NCBI GenBank assembly: GCA_006386115.1
Contig: VFIW01000014.1
Span: 384,322 to 448,321, forward strand
Reading direction: 5' to 3'
Length of the DNA stretch: 64,000 bases
Source: Globisporangium splendens
Lineage: Eukaryota; Oomycota; Peronosporomycetes; Pythiales; Pythiaceae
A program made the position numbers and the translations under genes. The notes under the pieces were generated by a model. The model did not search any database. It was not told the DNA's origin and was given only the letters and a program-made list of their open reading frames with translations. Within the stretch, counting starts at the first letter, position 1, and every line of letters starts with the position of its first letter. Of this stretch, positions 52,075-62,379 are shown one piece after another.

Positions 52075-52994
52075 CGTGACTACTACGGTGAGAGTGGAGG
52101 GAGGGAGTAACTCTGCTGTGTGGGAAAAGGAGCAAGCACAACGAGTCCAACGTGTGAGTCTCTTTTGGCGTGGGAAGCGATTCGATTGTGGGGCGGCGAC
52201 ATATGGCTGTGAGGTGTCGCTGCAACAGTGACGTGTGCGGGAGGAGTGCTTACCGACTGTAAGGAGGCGCTTTCGCACGCGGCAGCTGGGCGTCTTCTTT
52301 TTTCTCTTTTCTTCGACGTAGTAGACGGGCGACAACGACCGGCGACTTGGGCGGGCGGGCGGTGGCGACTCGACTGCTGCTGCTGAGCTTCGGTGTTGGC
52401 GAGCAGCTCACTTGTTTTCCCAGGGAGGCTGCCAATCGAAAAATGATGGCGCTCGTCCACCAGCGTCAGCTGCCCCACATCGCAGCAAAAGCAGCCACCA
52501 AAGAACAAAGAGAAGAGAAGAGAAGAGAAGAAAAGGGAAGCAAAACCAACGAAAACCAAAACCAAAACCAAAATAGCAACACTGCGACGTGCACACTATC
52601 GATTCTATCAGGCAGCAGCCAAAAACAGCAACATGGTGGGGTGGCGCGCGTGTTTGTTGGTCGCTCTCTAAGGCGCCGACGCACTTGGTCGTGCGCGACT
52701 GGCCGGTCGTTGCACTCGGAGCGGTGAGTTTCTGCTTTTTCGTCGTGTCAGTGGAACAGAGCGGACACGCCTTTGAAGCGCGGGGCACTTGGTTCCCGAC
52801 GGCGTGTTGCCCCCTCCGCTCGAGCCCCCCCCCCCCTCACACGTTCACCTCCCCTCCACAACCAGTCCTCCCCCCTCCCTCGCTCTTGCGTGTGTTTGCG
52901 AGCGCATCCCCCACGTGCATGGACATTTCTCTGCAGGCGGCTGAACTGCGCACGCCGGACGACCTGCTCCTCTTTGAACTCGCCAAGTGCCATC
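52075..52994. other. ODC 5' flank with simple repeats
   Basis: Includes GAAGA repeats (52511-52540), an AAAACC run (52549-52575) and a poly-C run (52829-52840). No gene is supported. Confidence 0.55.
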
Positions 52995-53093
52995 ATGTCC
53001 ACACGCATGGCGAACGACTGGTTCAGAGGGCTCACCGATCTTCCCGATTCAGCTCACTTCGACTTGGCGGGAGTGGATGACGGGGTAGGGTAA
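52995..53093 (+). other. Possible orphan 5' exon
   Basis: From the ATG at 52995 a 32-codon frame (begins MSTRMANDWFRGLTDLPDS) has coding-like composition and meets GGGTAAGC, a donor-like site, just before the stop. No continuing exon with recognisable similarity was found. A frame near 53360-53440 (QDWRDVSGLKED) after an acceptor-like TTGCAG is the best partner by eye. Unproven. Confidence 0.25.
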
Positions 53094-53799
53094 GCGGACG
53101 CTCGTGTGCAGAAAAAGCACCAACTGGTGGACGACACAAACAATGGGGAGTTTCACAGTGCACGAATTATTGAACTGGTCAAATTGATCGAATGTCGAGA
53201 AACAGATGACACAGTAGGCTATTTTTAGCGGTGTCCGAGATCCGAAGACGTTTTGTTTCACGAGAGAAGAACGCTCATGTGAGCTCTGGCATGTGCCTTT
53301 TTGTGTCTTTTTCTCTGCCAATGCGACGCGGCGCGAATGGGTCATGCGGTCTGTTGCAGTCACAAGATTGGCGCGACGTATCCGGTCTGAAGGAAGACTC
53401 ATTCCTCAAGCAGCATGTGTTTATAGCGTGGCAGGTTCAATGGATACACAGGATCTCCATACTGCCGCATTTTCTTTTGTTTTTATAGTTATCGTACGAA
53501 GAGGTTTCGCTTTGTTTTATTGCATCGAAACAGCAAGACAAAGCAAAAATAGCCATGGATCATCCAACCAGATGCCAGGTGGTGCTGGGGTGGCCAAGTA
53601 CCTCCTTCATCAGGCTTCTTGCGCATTCTCTTCCCTGACTACGGCACAGGGAGTAAATCGCGCCATCCTATCAGGTTGATACGATCGTAGATCATAATTG
53701 TGCGAACGCTCTGGACCACAAGATCTTTCGCTGCTGTCTGGTTAAAAAGTCTCTTTTCGGTCTGGACTGTTTCGTTTAACAACTTTCATTATCGTAATT
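53094..53799. other. Gene-free spacer
   Basis: No gene supported apart from the short coding-like frame at about 53360-53440 noted with the orphan exon. Confidence 0.45.
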
Positions 53800-54386
53800 T
53801 TGCAATCTTCTCATGCTATTGAAGCGAAGCTGTCGAAGAAGCTGGTCAGCAGGCAAACAGCGGTGTTTGATAACGTCCAGCAAGAGTGTGTAAATCCATC
53901 AATTTCTAAACGATCAGAGTTTATAACGAAGATGTCGATTTTATCCGATGTGAACCTAAGCTCGACACACTCGCACTCCTCTCCATTTTACAGAACCCAG
54001 GCACATGGTTCTATGGCTGCAACATTCCCAACAGGGAAAAAATCTGTGACAGATTGGAGCTTGCTTTTGCAGTTACTGCAGCTGCGGTCAATCATATGCA
54101 GCGATGTCGGATCCGTTTCTTGGCGTTTCCTAAACTCCAGGCAGGCAGTCCATTCATGAAGTGGCGTGAGAATGATCTTCTAAATAATCGAGTGTGGTTC
54201 ACTCACTTCACCGCGATGAGCTCTGTGGTGGAAGCTCTTGATGCTTACTCTACGGTATTCATACGGGAGTCTCGTAAACTTCTGAGCGAGGGCCATCGAA
54301 TGAATGGAGGAAGATGCCACAATCCATCGCGCCTTGCCAGTACACTAAGCGCATCAAATCATTTTCGAATCGAGAAGAGTGCGTAA
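53800..54386 (+). pseudogene. Frameshifted coding relic of unknown family
   Basis: Two overlapping frames read as ordinary protein and join only with a frame change near 53915: first EAKLSKKLVSRQTAVFDN, then an open stretch of about 125 codons from 53924 (RVYNEDVDFIRCEPKLDTLA ... NPGTWFYGCNIPNREKI ... FPKLQAGSPFMKWRENDLLN ... LDAYSTVFIRESRKLL). The second frame begins without an ATG; a splice at CGATCAG could also explain the change, so a multi-exon gene is not excluded. No known motif was recognised. AT-rich codon use differs from the neighbouring genes. Confidence 0.4.
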
Positions 54387-55033
54387 AAACGCCTGTTTCA
54401 GATGGAACTCTGTGACATCGATAATGGCAGTGGCTGAAGCTAATGTCTGACAATCTCTATACGACCATATCGCAGTACACTGCGGCAAATTATCAATTCA
54501 ATGTGTCTACTCCGTATATCTATACGCATTCACCATCACTCACGTTACTTTTCTTCACCTTTCTGAACGCTGGCAATAGCAAACATCAGTTCCTTCCCCA
54601 CGTCCATGCAACCGTATCACGAGACTGATCAACGCGACATGCGTGCCATCTGGCTTTGTCGTCGACTTTGAGGCGTTATCCGTCGACTTTGAGGCGTTAT
54701 CTGTCGACTGCATTGTGCTCTTGTCGATTTAGCGTAGTGCAAATTGTGAGGGTGTGGGCGGAATCATCAATCATTCCCTCGCATGACAGGACCATCCCCA
54801 TCGTGCATAGGATGGTCCTGCAACACTCACATGGAAGGACGGGACCGCGAAGGGGGCTCTCTCTTTCTTTCTGTATTACGCTCACATCGTCGCTGCTGAT
54901 TACGACGACCCGTCGCCTGTCCATTCCCCCCAGTCGTTTCCGCTTAAGCGCTGCTATTACTAAAAGTGTCGCTATTGCTACAAGCGCGGCGGCGATCACT
55001 AAGTAAACGATCTCTCTCTCTCTCTCTCTCTCC
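54387..55033. other. 5' flank of the LicD-like gene
   Basis: Contains a 21-bp tandem repeat and, directly before the ATG, a CT run (55010-55032). No gene. Confidence 0.55.
54661..54709. repeat. 21-bp tandem repeat, 2.3 copies
   Basis: The unit GTCGACTTTGAGGCGTTATC plus C or T occurs at 54661-54681 and 54682-54702, followed by a partial third copy. Each unit carries a SalI-type GTCGAC palindrome. Confidence 0.9.
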
Positions 55034-55933
55034 ATGCGATCCGCCATGTATGTGCCCGTGTCGTATCCGCTGGGCAAGCCGCAGAGCTCCGCGCCGCATG
55101 TGGTGCAGCAGGTCGCGCGCTTTGTGGGCCGCCAGCGGCTCTACAAGGTGCTGCTGGTGGGTGTGGCGCTGCTGTTCGCCGTCAACCACGTCTGCCTCTC
55201 GGTGCACGACTTCTTCTTCGTGCGCTACGTGGACGGCAAGCGCTGCGAGCGCTTCTCACCGCGCCACGTCGAGATGGCGTACTACCAGCCCAAGCGCTGC
55301 TTCTCGCGCGAGGACGTGCAGCAGATCATGGTCGACCTCGTGGGCAACGTCACGGAGCTGCTCCAGAAGCACGACATGCCGTACTGGCTCCACGGCGGCA
55401 CGCTGCTCGGCTCGTACCGCCACAAGACGGTGATCCCGCACGACGTGGACGCTGACGTCGGCATCCTCGAGACCGGCTACCGCAAGCTGCGCGACGGCAA
55501 GTTCACGTTCTCGCCCGAGTTCGACCTGCAGGTGTACAAGGGCAAGTACCACCAGCCGGGCACGCGTAACCCGGGCATCCCCGCGCGCTTCATCCACCAG
55601 GAGTCGGGCTTCTACACCAACATTTTCGTGTTCCTGGACGAGGCCAACGACAACGCGAGCGAGTCTGCGACTGACGCGACCGCCTCGAACGGCACGACGA
55701 GCACGGCCGCGACGACGCCGCTCTTCGGTCCGATCCACTCGTCGTGCTTCGCCAACTGCGTGCACTGCCCCAAGTACGACCACGGCTGGGAGTTCAAGAT
55801 CCCCAAGGACTGGGTCTTTCCGCTCAAGCCGTGCGACTTTGGCGCCAAGATCGCTATGTGTCCCGCCAAGACCGAGCAGTACCTCGACCACATCTTTGGC
55901 TCAGACTACATGGTCGTCAAGCAGAATTGGTGA
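55034..55933 (+). CDS. LicD/fukutin-like phosphotransferase, type II membrane
   Basis: Intronless, 299 residues. One transmembrane helix at about 36-56 (LYKVLLVGVALLFAVNHVCL) gives a type II topology, as for Golgi enzymes. The LicD-family core is clear: YWLHGGTLLGSYRHKTVIPHDVDADVGI at about 117-144, with the DxD pair and preceding Gly-Gly-Thr-Leu. A Cys-rich stretch (CFANCVHCP) and WEFKIPKDWVFPLKPC follow. The family includes bacterial phosphocholine transferase LicD and eukaryotic fukutin/FKRP ribitol-phosphate transferases. Donor and acceptor cannot be assigned. The protein is short for fukutin and ends soon after the core. Convergent with APC7. Confidence 0.8.
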   Translation: MRSAMYVPVSYPLGKPQSSAPHVVQQVARFVGRQRLYKVLLVGVALLFAVNHVCLSVHDFFFVRYVDGKRCERFSPRHVEMAYYQPKRCFSREDVQQIMVDLVGNVTELLQKHDMPYWLHGGTLLGSYRHKTVIPHDVDADVGILETGYRKLRDGKFTFSPEFDLQVYKGKYHQPGTRNPGIPARFIHQESGFYTNIFVFLDEANDNASESATDATASNGTTSTAATTPLFGPIHSSCFANCVHCPKYDHGWEFKIPKDWVFPLKPCDFGAKIAMCPAKTEQYLDHIFGSDYMVVKQNW

Positions 55934-56016
55934 CCGCAGCAATGCGTGCGTATATATTCTTTTTATTATTATTGGGTGGTGAACGTTGGAAAGTAGGTCG
56001 TAATGAATGCATACCT

Positions 56017-58307
56017 TTACGATGCAATGTATTCGCCTGCCTCCATGCTGTCCTCTTGCTCGTCCGGGTCCATGTGCTCCATGGTCGAGTTCATCACCTC
56101 GTCCGGGTCCTCGCCGCGCATGAGCTTCTCCAGGCGATCGAGGCCGCGAAGTGCTTCCACCGACGCCGGATTCACGCTCAGCGATCGGTGGTACTGCGTC
56201 ATCGCGTCGGCGAACTGCTTGTTCAATGTATACACGTCGGCGAGTTTCGTGAACACTTCGTCGCGCGGATACTGCTCCGAGAGCACCACGAGCCTATCAG
56301 CCAAGCATGCAAGGCGTTAGAAAAAAGCAAAGCAACAAGACCAGCATGCACGCAACGTACTTGTCAATGGCCAGCACGAAGTTCCCATCGTGCACGAGCA
56401 GATCCACGAGACCAAACATGGCCGCGAGCTTGCGCGGCTCGAGGGTCAACGCGCGCTCAAACGCTTTCCGTGCATGCTCCTTCATCTCGGGCCGCAGCGC
56501 AAACACACTCCCGAGAAGCGTGTAGCTCTGCGCCTTGTGCGGGAACAGCTTCACGACGCTTTTCGCCGTCGTCACAGCTTCCTTGTACTTGTTCACGCCC
56601 CTCAGGCACAGGTCGCAGTAGCTCGAGATCATGCCGGCGTACGCGTCCAGCGTCTTTGCGAGCTTACACGACGTCGTGAACGAGACCAGCGCGTGTTCCG
56701 GTCGATGCAATGTCAGCAGCAGTGTGCCGCGGAACAGGTGCGCGGGCGCATACCGCCGGTTCGTCATGATCGCGCGCTCGCAAAATTGCAGCGCGGTTTC
56801 GTGCTCGCCCTTCATATCGCTGTAGTACGCGGCCGCGAGCCACGACTCCGTGTGGCTGTCGCTCGTGTCAAAGAGATCGTGGACCAGATTGTTCAATTGC
56901 GTGCGCGCGTTGTTCTTGCGCAGACAGTCGGCGTGGAAATCCATCATCGTTACGTTCTGATCGTCGACTTGACGCGCTTTATGGAAATTCAGGTGCGCCT
57001 GATGGTAAAACTCGTGGTCCATCTCCAGTTTGCCCTTTTGCAGCAGGCAGTGCAGATTGTTGGGGAACACTTTCTCCAGCGACTCGTACGCGTCCATCGA
57101 GGCTGCAGACAGCACACAATGGCATGTCAGAAAGTTCGGTCTAAAAAACAGCAAGCATGTTCGTACCTCGGTATCGGCCACGTTTGGCGTTCGTGTGCGC
57201 ATTGACCAGCACTTGCATCCACGTCGCATCCACGCGCGAGATGCACTTGTTTGGGGGTCGCAGCGTCGACAACTTAGCATAGAAACGCTCGATTTCGCGC
57301 TGTCGGACCTGGGAATTCGCGGTCGGTGGATCTCCAGATGGAAGGCTCGTCGCGGCTACAGCGGCGATGGACGAGGTCTCTTTTGACGCTGCCAAGTCGG
57401 TCAATACGAGCGTCGCCTCCAGTGCGTATGGATTCTGTCTGTGTACATTTTTGATATAGAGTAAGCGTCAAATGTATCAAAATACAAAGAAATGTGCAGG
57501 GATAGGTCGAACCTGAGCGCCATGGTATAGGACTCTTCGGCTTTGTTCTTCAAGCCCTCGTACAGGTACAACTTGCCGAGCATGAGGTTCACGCTCAGCG
57601 ATCGCACTTGCACGGGGATCGAATTGAGCTGTTCAATCGCAAGAAAAGAAGCGAGCACATTGCGCATTAGAGGTATAAAGCGCAAGTTGGAGCCACTGTG
57701 AGCATACACAAACGCACCATTTCGATTGCTTGGTGGGGATTTTCCAGTTGCACCCAGCATTTCGCGATCTTGGTTTTCACTTCCACGGCTTCGGCTGTCA
57801 CGGTGCTGTTCGCATTTGTCATCTTGAGCTTCCAGTGGCGCTTGTAGTATTGCTAGTGGTAGTATAATAAAAGTCATTAGTGAACGGACCCAAATGATAA
57901 ATCGCGATTCTGCTCGTCATTACAAGCCATGTACGTACAATGGCGCGCTTGAACTCCCGCTTTGCGACGAGCAACTCGGCAAACAGATAACAGCTTTTCG
58001 CGTGAAACGCACGCACATCCTCGTCACTTGCTGTCGCGCTGAGCCATGCGCACTTCTCGAGCGGCGCCATGGCGAGCGCGATCAGCAGCTCGCCGAGCAA
58101 TTGCGCCGATTCGTACACTCCGTCTCGCAGGAACACCTCGAGCTGCTGCTGCATCATGACCGGATCGCACGGACTGTCGTTTCCCGAACTTCCCTGCAAC
58201 AACGCTAGCGAAGACGACGACGCCAGCGGGTGCTGCTGCTGGTCGGATGGCTGCTTTGCGTGTACATCGGATTGCTGCGGAACGTGCGACTTGGACGACG
58301 ACGTCAT
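56017..58307 (-). CDS. APC7: Anaphase-promoting complex subunit 7
   Basis: Six exons, 58307..57939, 57852..57718, 57628..57513, 57438..57167, 57102..56361 and 56293..56017, join in frame to 636 residues. The chain is TPR-helical throughout and follows animal APC7 in order: an N-terminal segment (GVYESAQLLGELLIA...), KIAKCWVQLENPHQAIEMLNSIP, MLGKLYLYEGLKNKAEESY, AHLFRGTLLLTLHRPEHALVSF, AQSYTLLGSVFALRPEMKEHA and AMTQYHRSLSVNPASVEALRGL, ending in an acidic tail. APC7 is a scaffold subunit of the APC/C ubiquitin ligase in the nucleus. Ser/Gln-rich residues 1-45 are poorly conserved. The length is near that of human APC7 (about 600). Confidence 0.88.
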
Positions 58308-59017
58308 CTCCTTTCTCTCTTTGTCTTGATGTGTGTGGCCACACAGCCGTCGTCTGTAGAGCAGGAGCAGACGCTGCGCGTCTTAATTCACTTTAGTGGT
58401 GGCAGGTGGATGCACACAGCCGCAGACTCACACACAAGCGCGCGAATGCGTCGCTTCCTCCTTTTTGGTGCGTTGCTTGCGCTGCTTTTTGCTGTGGACA
58501 AATACTGATGCTCGGAAAGTTCGCGTTTGGTGGGTGACTGCGAACTTCGTTGACTCAGACTCAGACGAGTCGTATCTGAGTATGGCTACATTAATCCACG
58601 TGTCGTCTGCAAACGTGAACGTCACTGGCGAACGGCTTCACATATGCAGCTCTCTCTCCAGTTTTTGCATTCAAACACCCGCCATGCGCTTGGAAGTTGC
58701 GTTTGGCATCGATGGCTCAGTCGATAGACTCGGTTTGCATCGGCTCGTGGTATGCTGCGCAGCGGTTTGCGTGCTTATTGTAAGAATGCCAGTCTGACTA
58801 AGAAAACCTGTTTACTTGAAGCTCTCAAGTTGAGAGCTTTCTCATAGGGCATGGAATGTATCAGCACTGACAACGATGTATATTTTGTTTACATGACTGC
58901 CCAAAGGCAATGGAGTTTTCAACTGATGCTTACGTTGGACGCGCACGCATTGCAGCCACGGGGGCGAAGCAAGTGGACGAGCAATGCTTGACTGCTTTGA
59001 GGACAGCGCTAGGCACT
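58308..59017. other. Intergenic, APC7 5' flank to FKBP 3' end
   Basis: No gene seen. A palindrome lies at 58819-58839. Confidence 0.55.
58819..58839. repeat. 10-bp perfect palindromic repeat
   Basis: AAGCTCTCAA and its complement TTGAGAGCTT flank a single G. It could be extruded as a cruciform or bind a dimeric factor. It lies about 180 bp beyond the FKBP stop. Confidence 0.8.
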
Positions 59018-59768
59018 CTACAGCTCCTTGTCGTTGCGCGTGATCTTTAATAACTCGACGTCGAAGACGAGCGTGGCCTTGCCAGGGATCTTTGGCGGCG
59101 AGCCGTGGTCGCCGTATCCCAATCCCGAAGGAATCGTCAGCTTGCGCTTCTCACTGCACCATTATTCCAGCAACAGACACAAGAGTCAGGACCCATTTCA
59201 GTACTACACGCACTCGATAGAAGATGCAGGGTTCTCTCTCGCGTACCCGACACACATGCCAATGAGACTTTAAGTTCCAAAACACCGACGGAAAATGCGC
59301 ACACACATACACACACGATAAGCGTTAGTCCCTGTAAACTCCACCACCTCGCCTGCCGTAGCTGAGCGTTGCTTGGTGTCTCCCTCGTACAAAACAACAA
59401 CTCACCCTTGGTCCCATCCCTATAGACAAGCACACCAGCATTAGCAAACATGATCCAACCGCACATACGCGTAATAACAGCACATTTGCAGTCGCTACAA
59501 CACACACCTTGATGACTTGGCCCGCGCCGAGCGTGAAGTCGAACGGCTGGTTGCGCGGCAGACTCGAGTCGAAGACCGAGCCGTCCGTGCGCAGCGAGCC
59601 CGTGTAGTGCATCGAGAGCTTGTCGCCCGGCGCGCTCTTCTCTTCGCAGACCTCGGGGCGGAACTTGATGCCGATGCGGAGCTTGGCGTCCGGCGGCAGG
59701 TCCTCCTTGGCCTGGGCGCCCGCGAGCGCCGCGAGCAGCAGCAGAGCAGTCGTCGTAAAGAGCTTCAT
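59018..59768 (-). CDS. ER FKBP-type peptidyl-prolyl isomerase (FKBP2-like)
   Basis: Four exons, 59768..59508, 59419..59406, 59267..59247 and 59153..59018, give 143 residues (human FKBP2: 142). The middle exons are only 14 and 21 nt, and without them the conserved core GWDQGLIGMCVGEKRKL cannot be read. Signal peptide ([18 protein letters not shown]), then one FKBP domain: [50 protein letters not shown] and [10 protein letters not shown], with the aromatic and Asp residues of the active pocket. The C-terminus RNDKEL resembles an ER-retrieval signal. Role: proline isomerisation during folding of secreted proteins. Start fixed by the signal peptide. Confidence 0.92.
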
Positions 59769-60020
59769 GTCGGCGAGCGGACGAATGTTGGGGAATGGCG
59801 CTTTGCTGGCACTTTTGGCAGCAACTCCTCAGAGCGTGCCAGCGAAGCAAGGTGACTACCGCCTTTTCTAATTGGTGCATAACTGGTATTTTTGTTTTAG
59901 CCAATCAAGACGCAGTATTTGTGGAGCGTGGTCATCTTGAAGATAGAGTGGACATGAGTGGATCCGCTCGAGCGGACGTGTCGTCCACCAAATGGATGCA
60001 CACGTCGTTTCGCTCGCACA

Positions 60021-62146
60021 ATGGAGAGGAAGGAAGAATCATTGTGTGTGCTTCACAGCGGAAGTGATTGGCGCGGCTACAGGGAGAAGGTAATGGATTG
60101 GGATGGAGCAGAGGACTCGCTGGATGTGTGGATCGAGAAGTTCGCCGATATGGTGCATCGACAGCAAGGTACGACGCATGCAAGAGGACGGATAGGAGTA
60201 TGGGTTAATGAGGTCACTTGTGTGCTCGTGTGGGTCATCGTTTGGCATCTCTGGAAGATGTGAGCACGAGAGAAAAAGTCACAGCGAGGGTCGTACTCGC
60301 ATTGCGGACTTTGGATACCGCTTTCGCCAACAAGAAGCGCAACGCACAAGGTTCGCCATCAGCATCTCACGATGATCACAGACAGCTGTGCATTGAGATC
60401 GACTAATTGTGTTTCCTAAATGCTGGTTTGTCATCACTGAAATCCACATGGAAGCTGCGGCGAAGTTGCTTGAAGCGTGCAGGGTTCTGATGCGCGATCG
60501 ACGTGGCATCGACGTTCTGTTGACGACAGAGGCACCACCCGCAACTGAATCCTCAATTATGGTTGTGCTTCTTTTTTCAGTGAACTCTTGGTATCCATTT
60601 GCGTGTAGACGTTTGAGCATTTCCTACGCTTTGCGTGTTCCACTCCGACCAGTCCACCCGACTGGGGTGTGAACGAAGAAGCACTCAAGTGCATGATCAA
60701 CTCTGTGTACTCGCGTCCTGAGTTTGTGGCTCAGCATTTTCTATCGAAGGCGTACGCGAATCGGCTACTCGATCTTGCAAAAGTACGTTCTTCCCCATGT
60801 GTGGATTCACGCCATGTTAACATCGTGATGCGTATTTGTGTGCTGTTATTCAGCAAGCAGGGCCAGTGTCCTTCCATCTGCTCGTGTGGAAATGCCTCCT
60901 TGTCTCCTGCGAAGCTCCGAGTATGATCGCATTTTTGTGTGGCTCGCTGGATGCTTGGCAATTGATTCACACGGTCGGGTCATGGGATATAATCACGGAA
61001 GACAACACTGCACACACAATCATCGTCCATGACAATCTCACATATGTTCTTGTGTGTTGGCCATTCCTTGTACTAGACTCTCTACTACAGCGTCAACTTT
61101 GGTTCTCTTGTTGACCTCGTTTCCGGGACGGATCGCTCGGCACTGATTCTGGATCTGCTCAAGTTGATCGCTGTGATGATCGACGATATGAAATGGACAA
61201 AAGAATCGGAGGATGCAAAGCCCGAAATCTATACGATTGTCCATCGGTACGTCGACATGTGCTGGAAGGAGATCTTGTGACCCTTGGTCTCAAACTTTGT
61301 GTGACTATGGGATGAATACCGCAGACTCGGCGAGTTGCTCCTGAGCACTCTTCGCGCATCTCATCCAAAAATCTCGCGCCTCGACTCGGGGCTGCTCGGC
61401 ATCAAGAACAAAGCCATGGAGGTGTTCATGTGTATCCCTGCGGACTTGCTCACAGCTTTCATCGAAACGGAGCAGCATCACGAGAAACAGCGCCGAAATA
61501 CCAACACTGACGATGAAGAGGAGAGCAAAGACGGCAACGATCTGATTCCCCCGGTCCCAATACTGGCAGTTCTGCTTCAGCATCTTCAAACGATGCTCCT
61601 GGCGACACGTGTCGAGGAAACAAGGTGAGCCAGTTCTGTTGATAAAACCAATCACCGTGACAGGTATTTTATTCAATCCCTTCTTTATGTTCCTTCGTTG
61701 CAGCGATATCAGCGAAGTGCTCCCGACTTTGATAGTGTGTCACAATCTAACACTAACAGCGAAACCTCAGATCACGGCTTTCTTCAAGAATGCTGTTTTC
61801 CCACGATCATCCTCAGGCACAAGCGAGCCTGAACAGCTGAATCCAGTCTGCACAGGCTTCAAGGATCACGACACTGCCTTCTACTTCAAGCACCTCAGCT
61901 TCTTCTTGACGTGCCTCGACAGTAATGTCAGACGCTACACTGGAGAATGGCTCTACTTGCTCTGTGGCCAAAACGGTATGTGTGGTACCGCTTCAGGCAT
62001 GATTTCAGCCAAACCCAGACGGAATGATGCACTCACCGACATGAGATGGCTTGTCTTTCCGTTTGTGTGCTGTAGCTGATGAATACACGAAGCGAACGGG
62101 ACTTGGAAATGCCATTGGCATGCTGCGAATCAAAGGACTGGCGTGA
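60021..62146 (+). CDS. RIC8: RIC8/synembryn-like G-alpha chaperone and exchange factor
   Basis: Nine exons: 60021..60168, 60258..60350, 60455..60590, 60653..60782, 60854..60973 (3' border uncertain), 61077..61276, 61325..61624, 61704..61975 and 62076..62146, about 489 residues. The protein is helical-repeat throughout. The best evidence is the C-terminus: EWLYLLCGQNADEYTKRTGL followed by GNAIGMLRIKGLA matches the RIC8 ending of FLFVLC..., TGYGNAAGLL and GLM. EEALKCMINSVYSRPEFVA and VLPTLIVCHNLTLTAKPQI fit armadillo units of the same family. Animal RIC8 helps fold G-alpha subunits and catalyses nucleotide exchange. This protein stops right after the GNA motif and lacks the 100-residue tail of animal RIC8. 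Two acceptors read AAG rather than YAG, so exons 2 and 3 need RNA support. Confidence 0.75.
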
Positions 62147-62379
62147 GCTTGGCAGTAGATAAATTCCGGTTGCTTGTCGCTGTCATTTGTCGAGGAGCAT
62201 CATTGTTGACGTGACGCTCGAGCATTCGCAGTCTTTTCCAGCAGGGTGAAATTGCATCGCATTTATTTACTCATAAAGAAGGGTGAGGGACACGGGCTTC
62301 TTCGTGTCTACAAAATTAACACACAATGCTTAGTGCTCAAATAAAGACAGCAAAACCTGGGCATCACGACTTTGGCACA

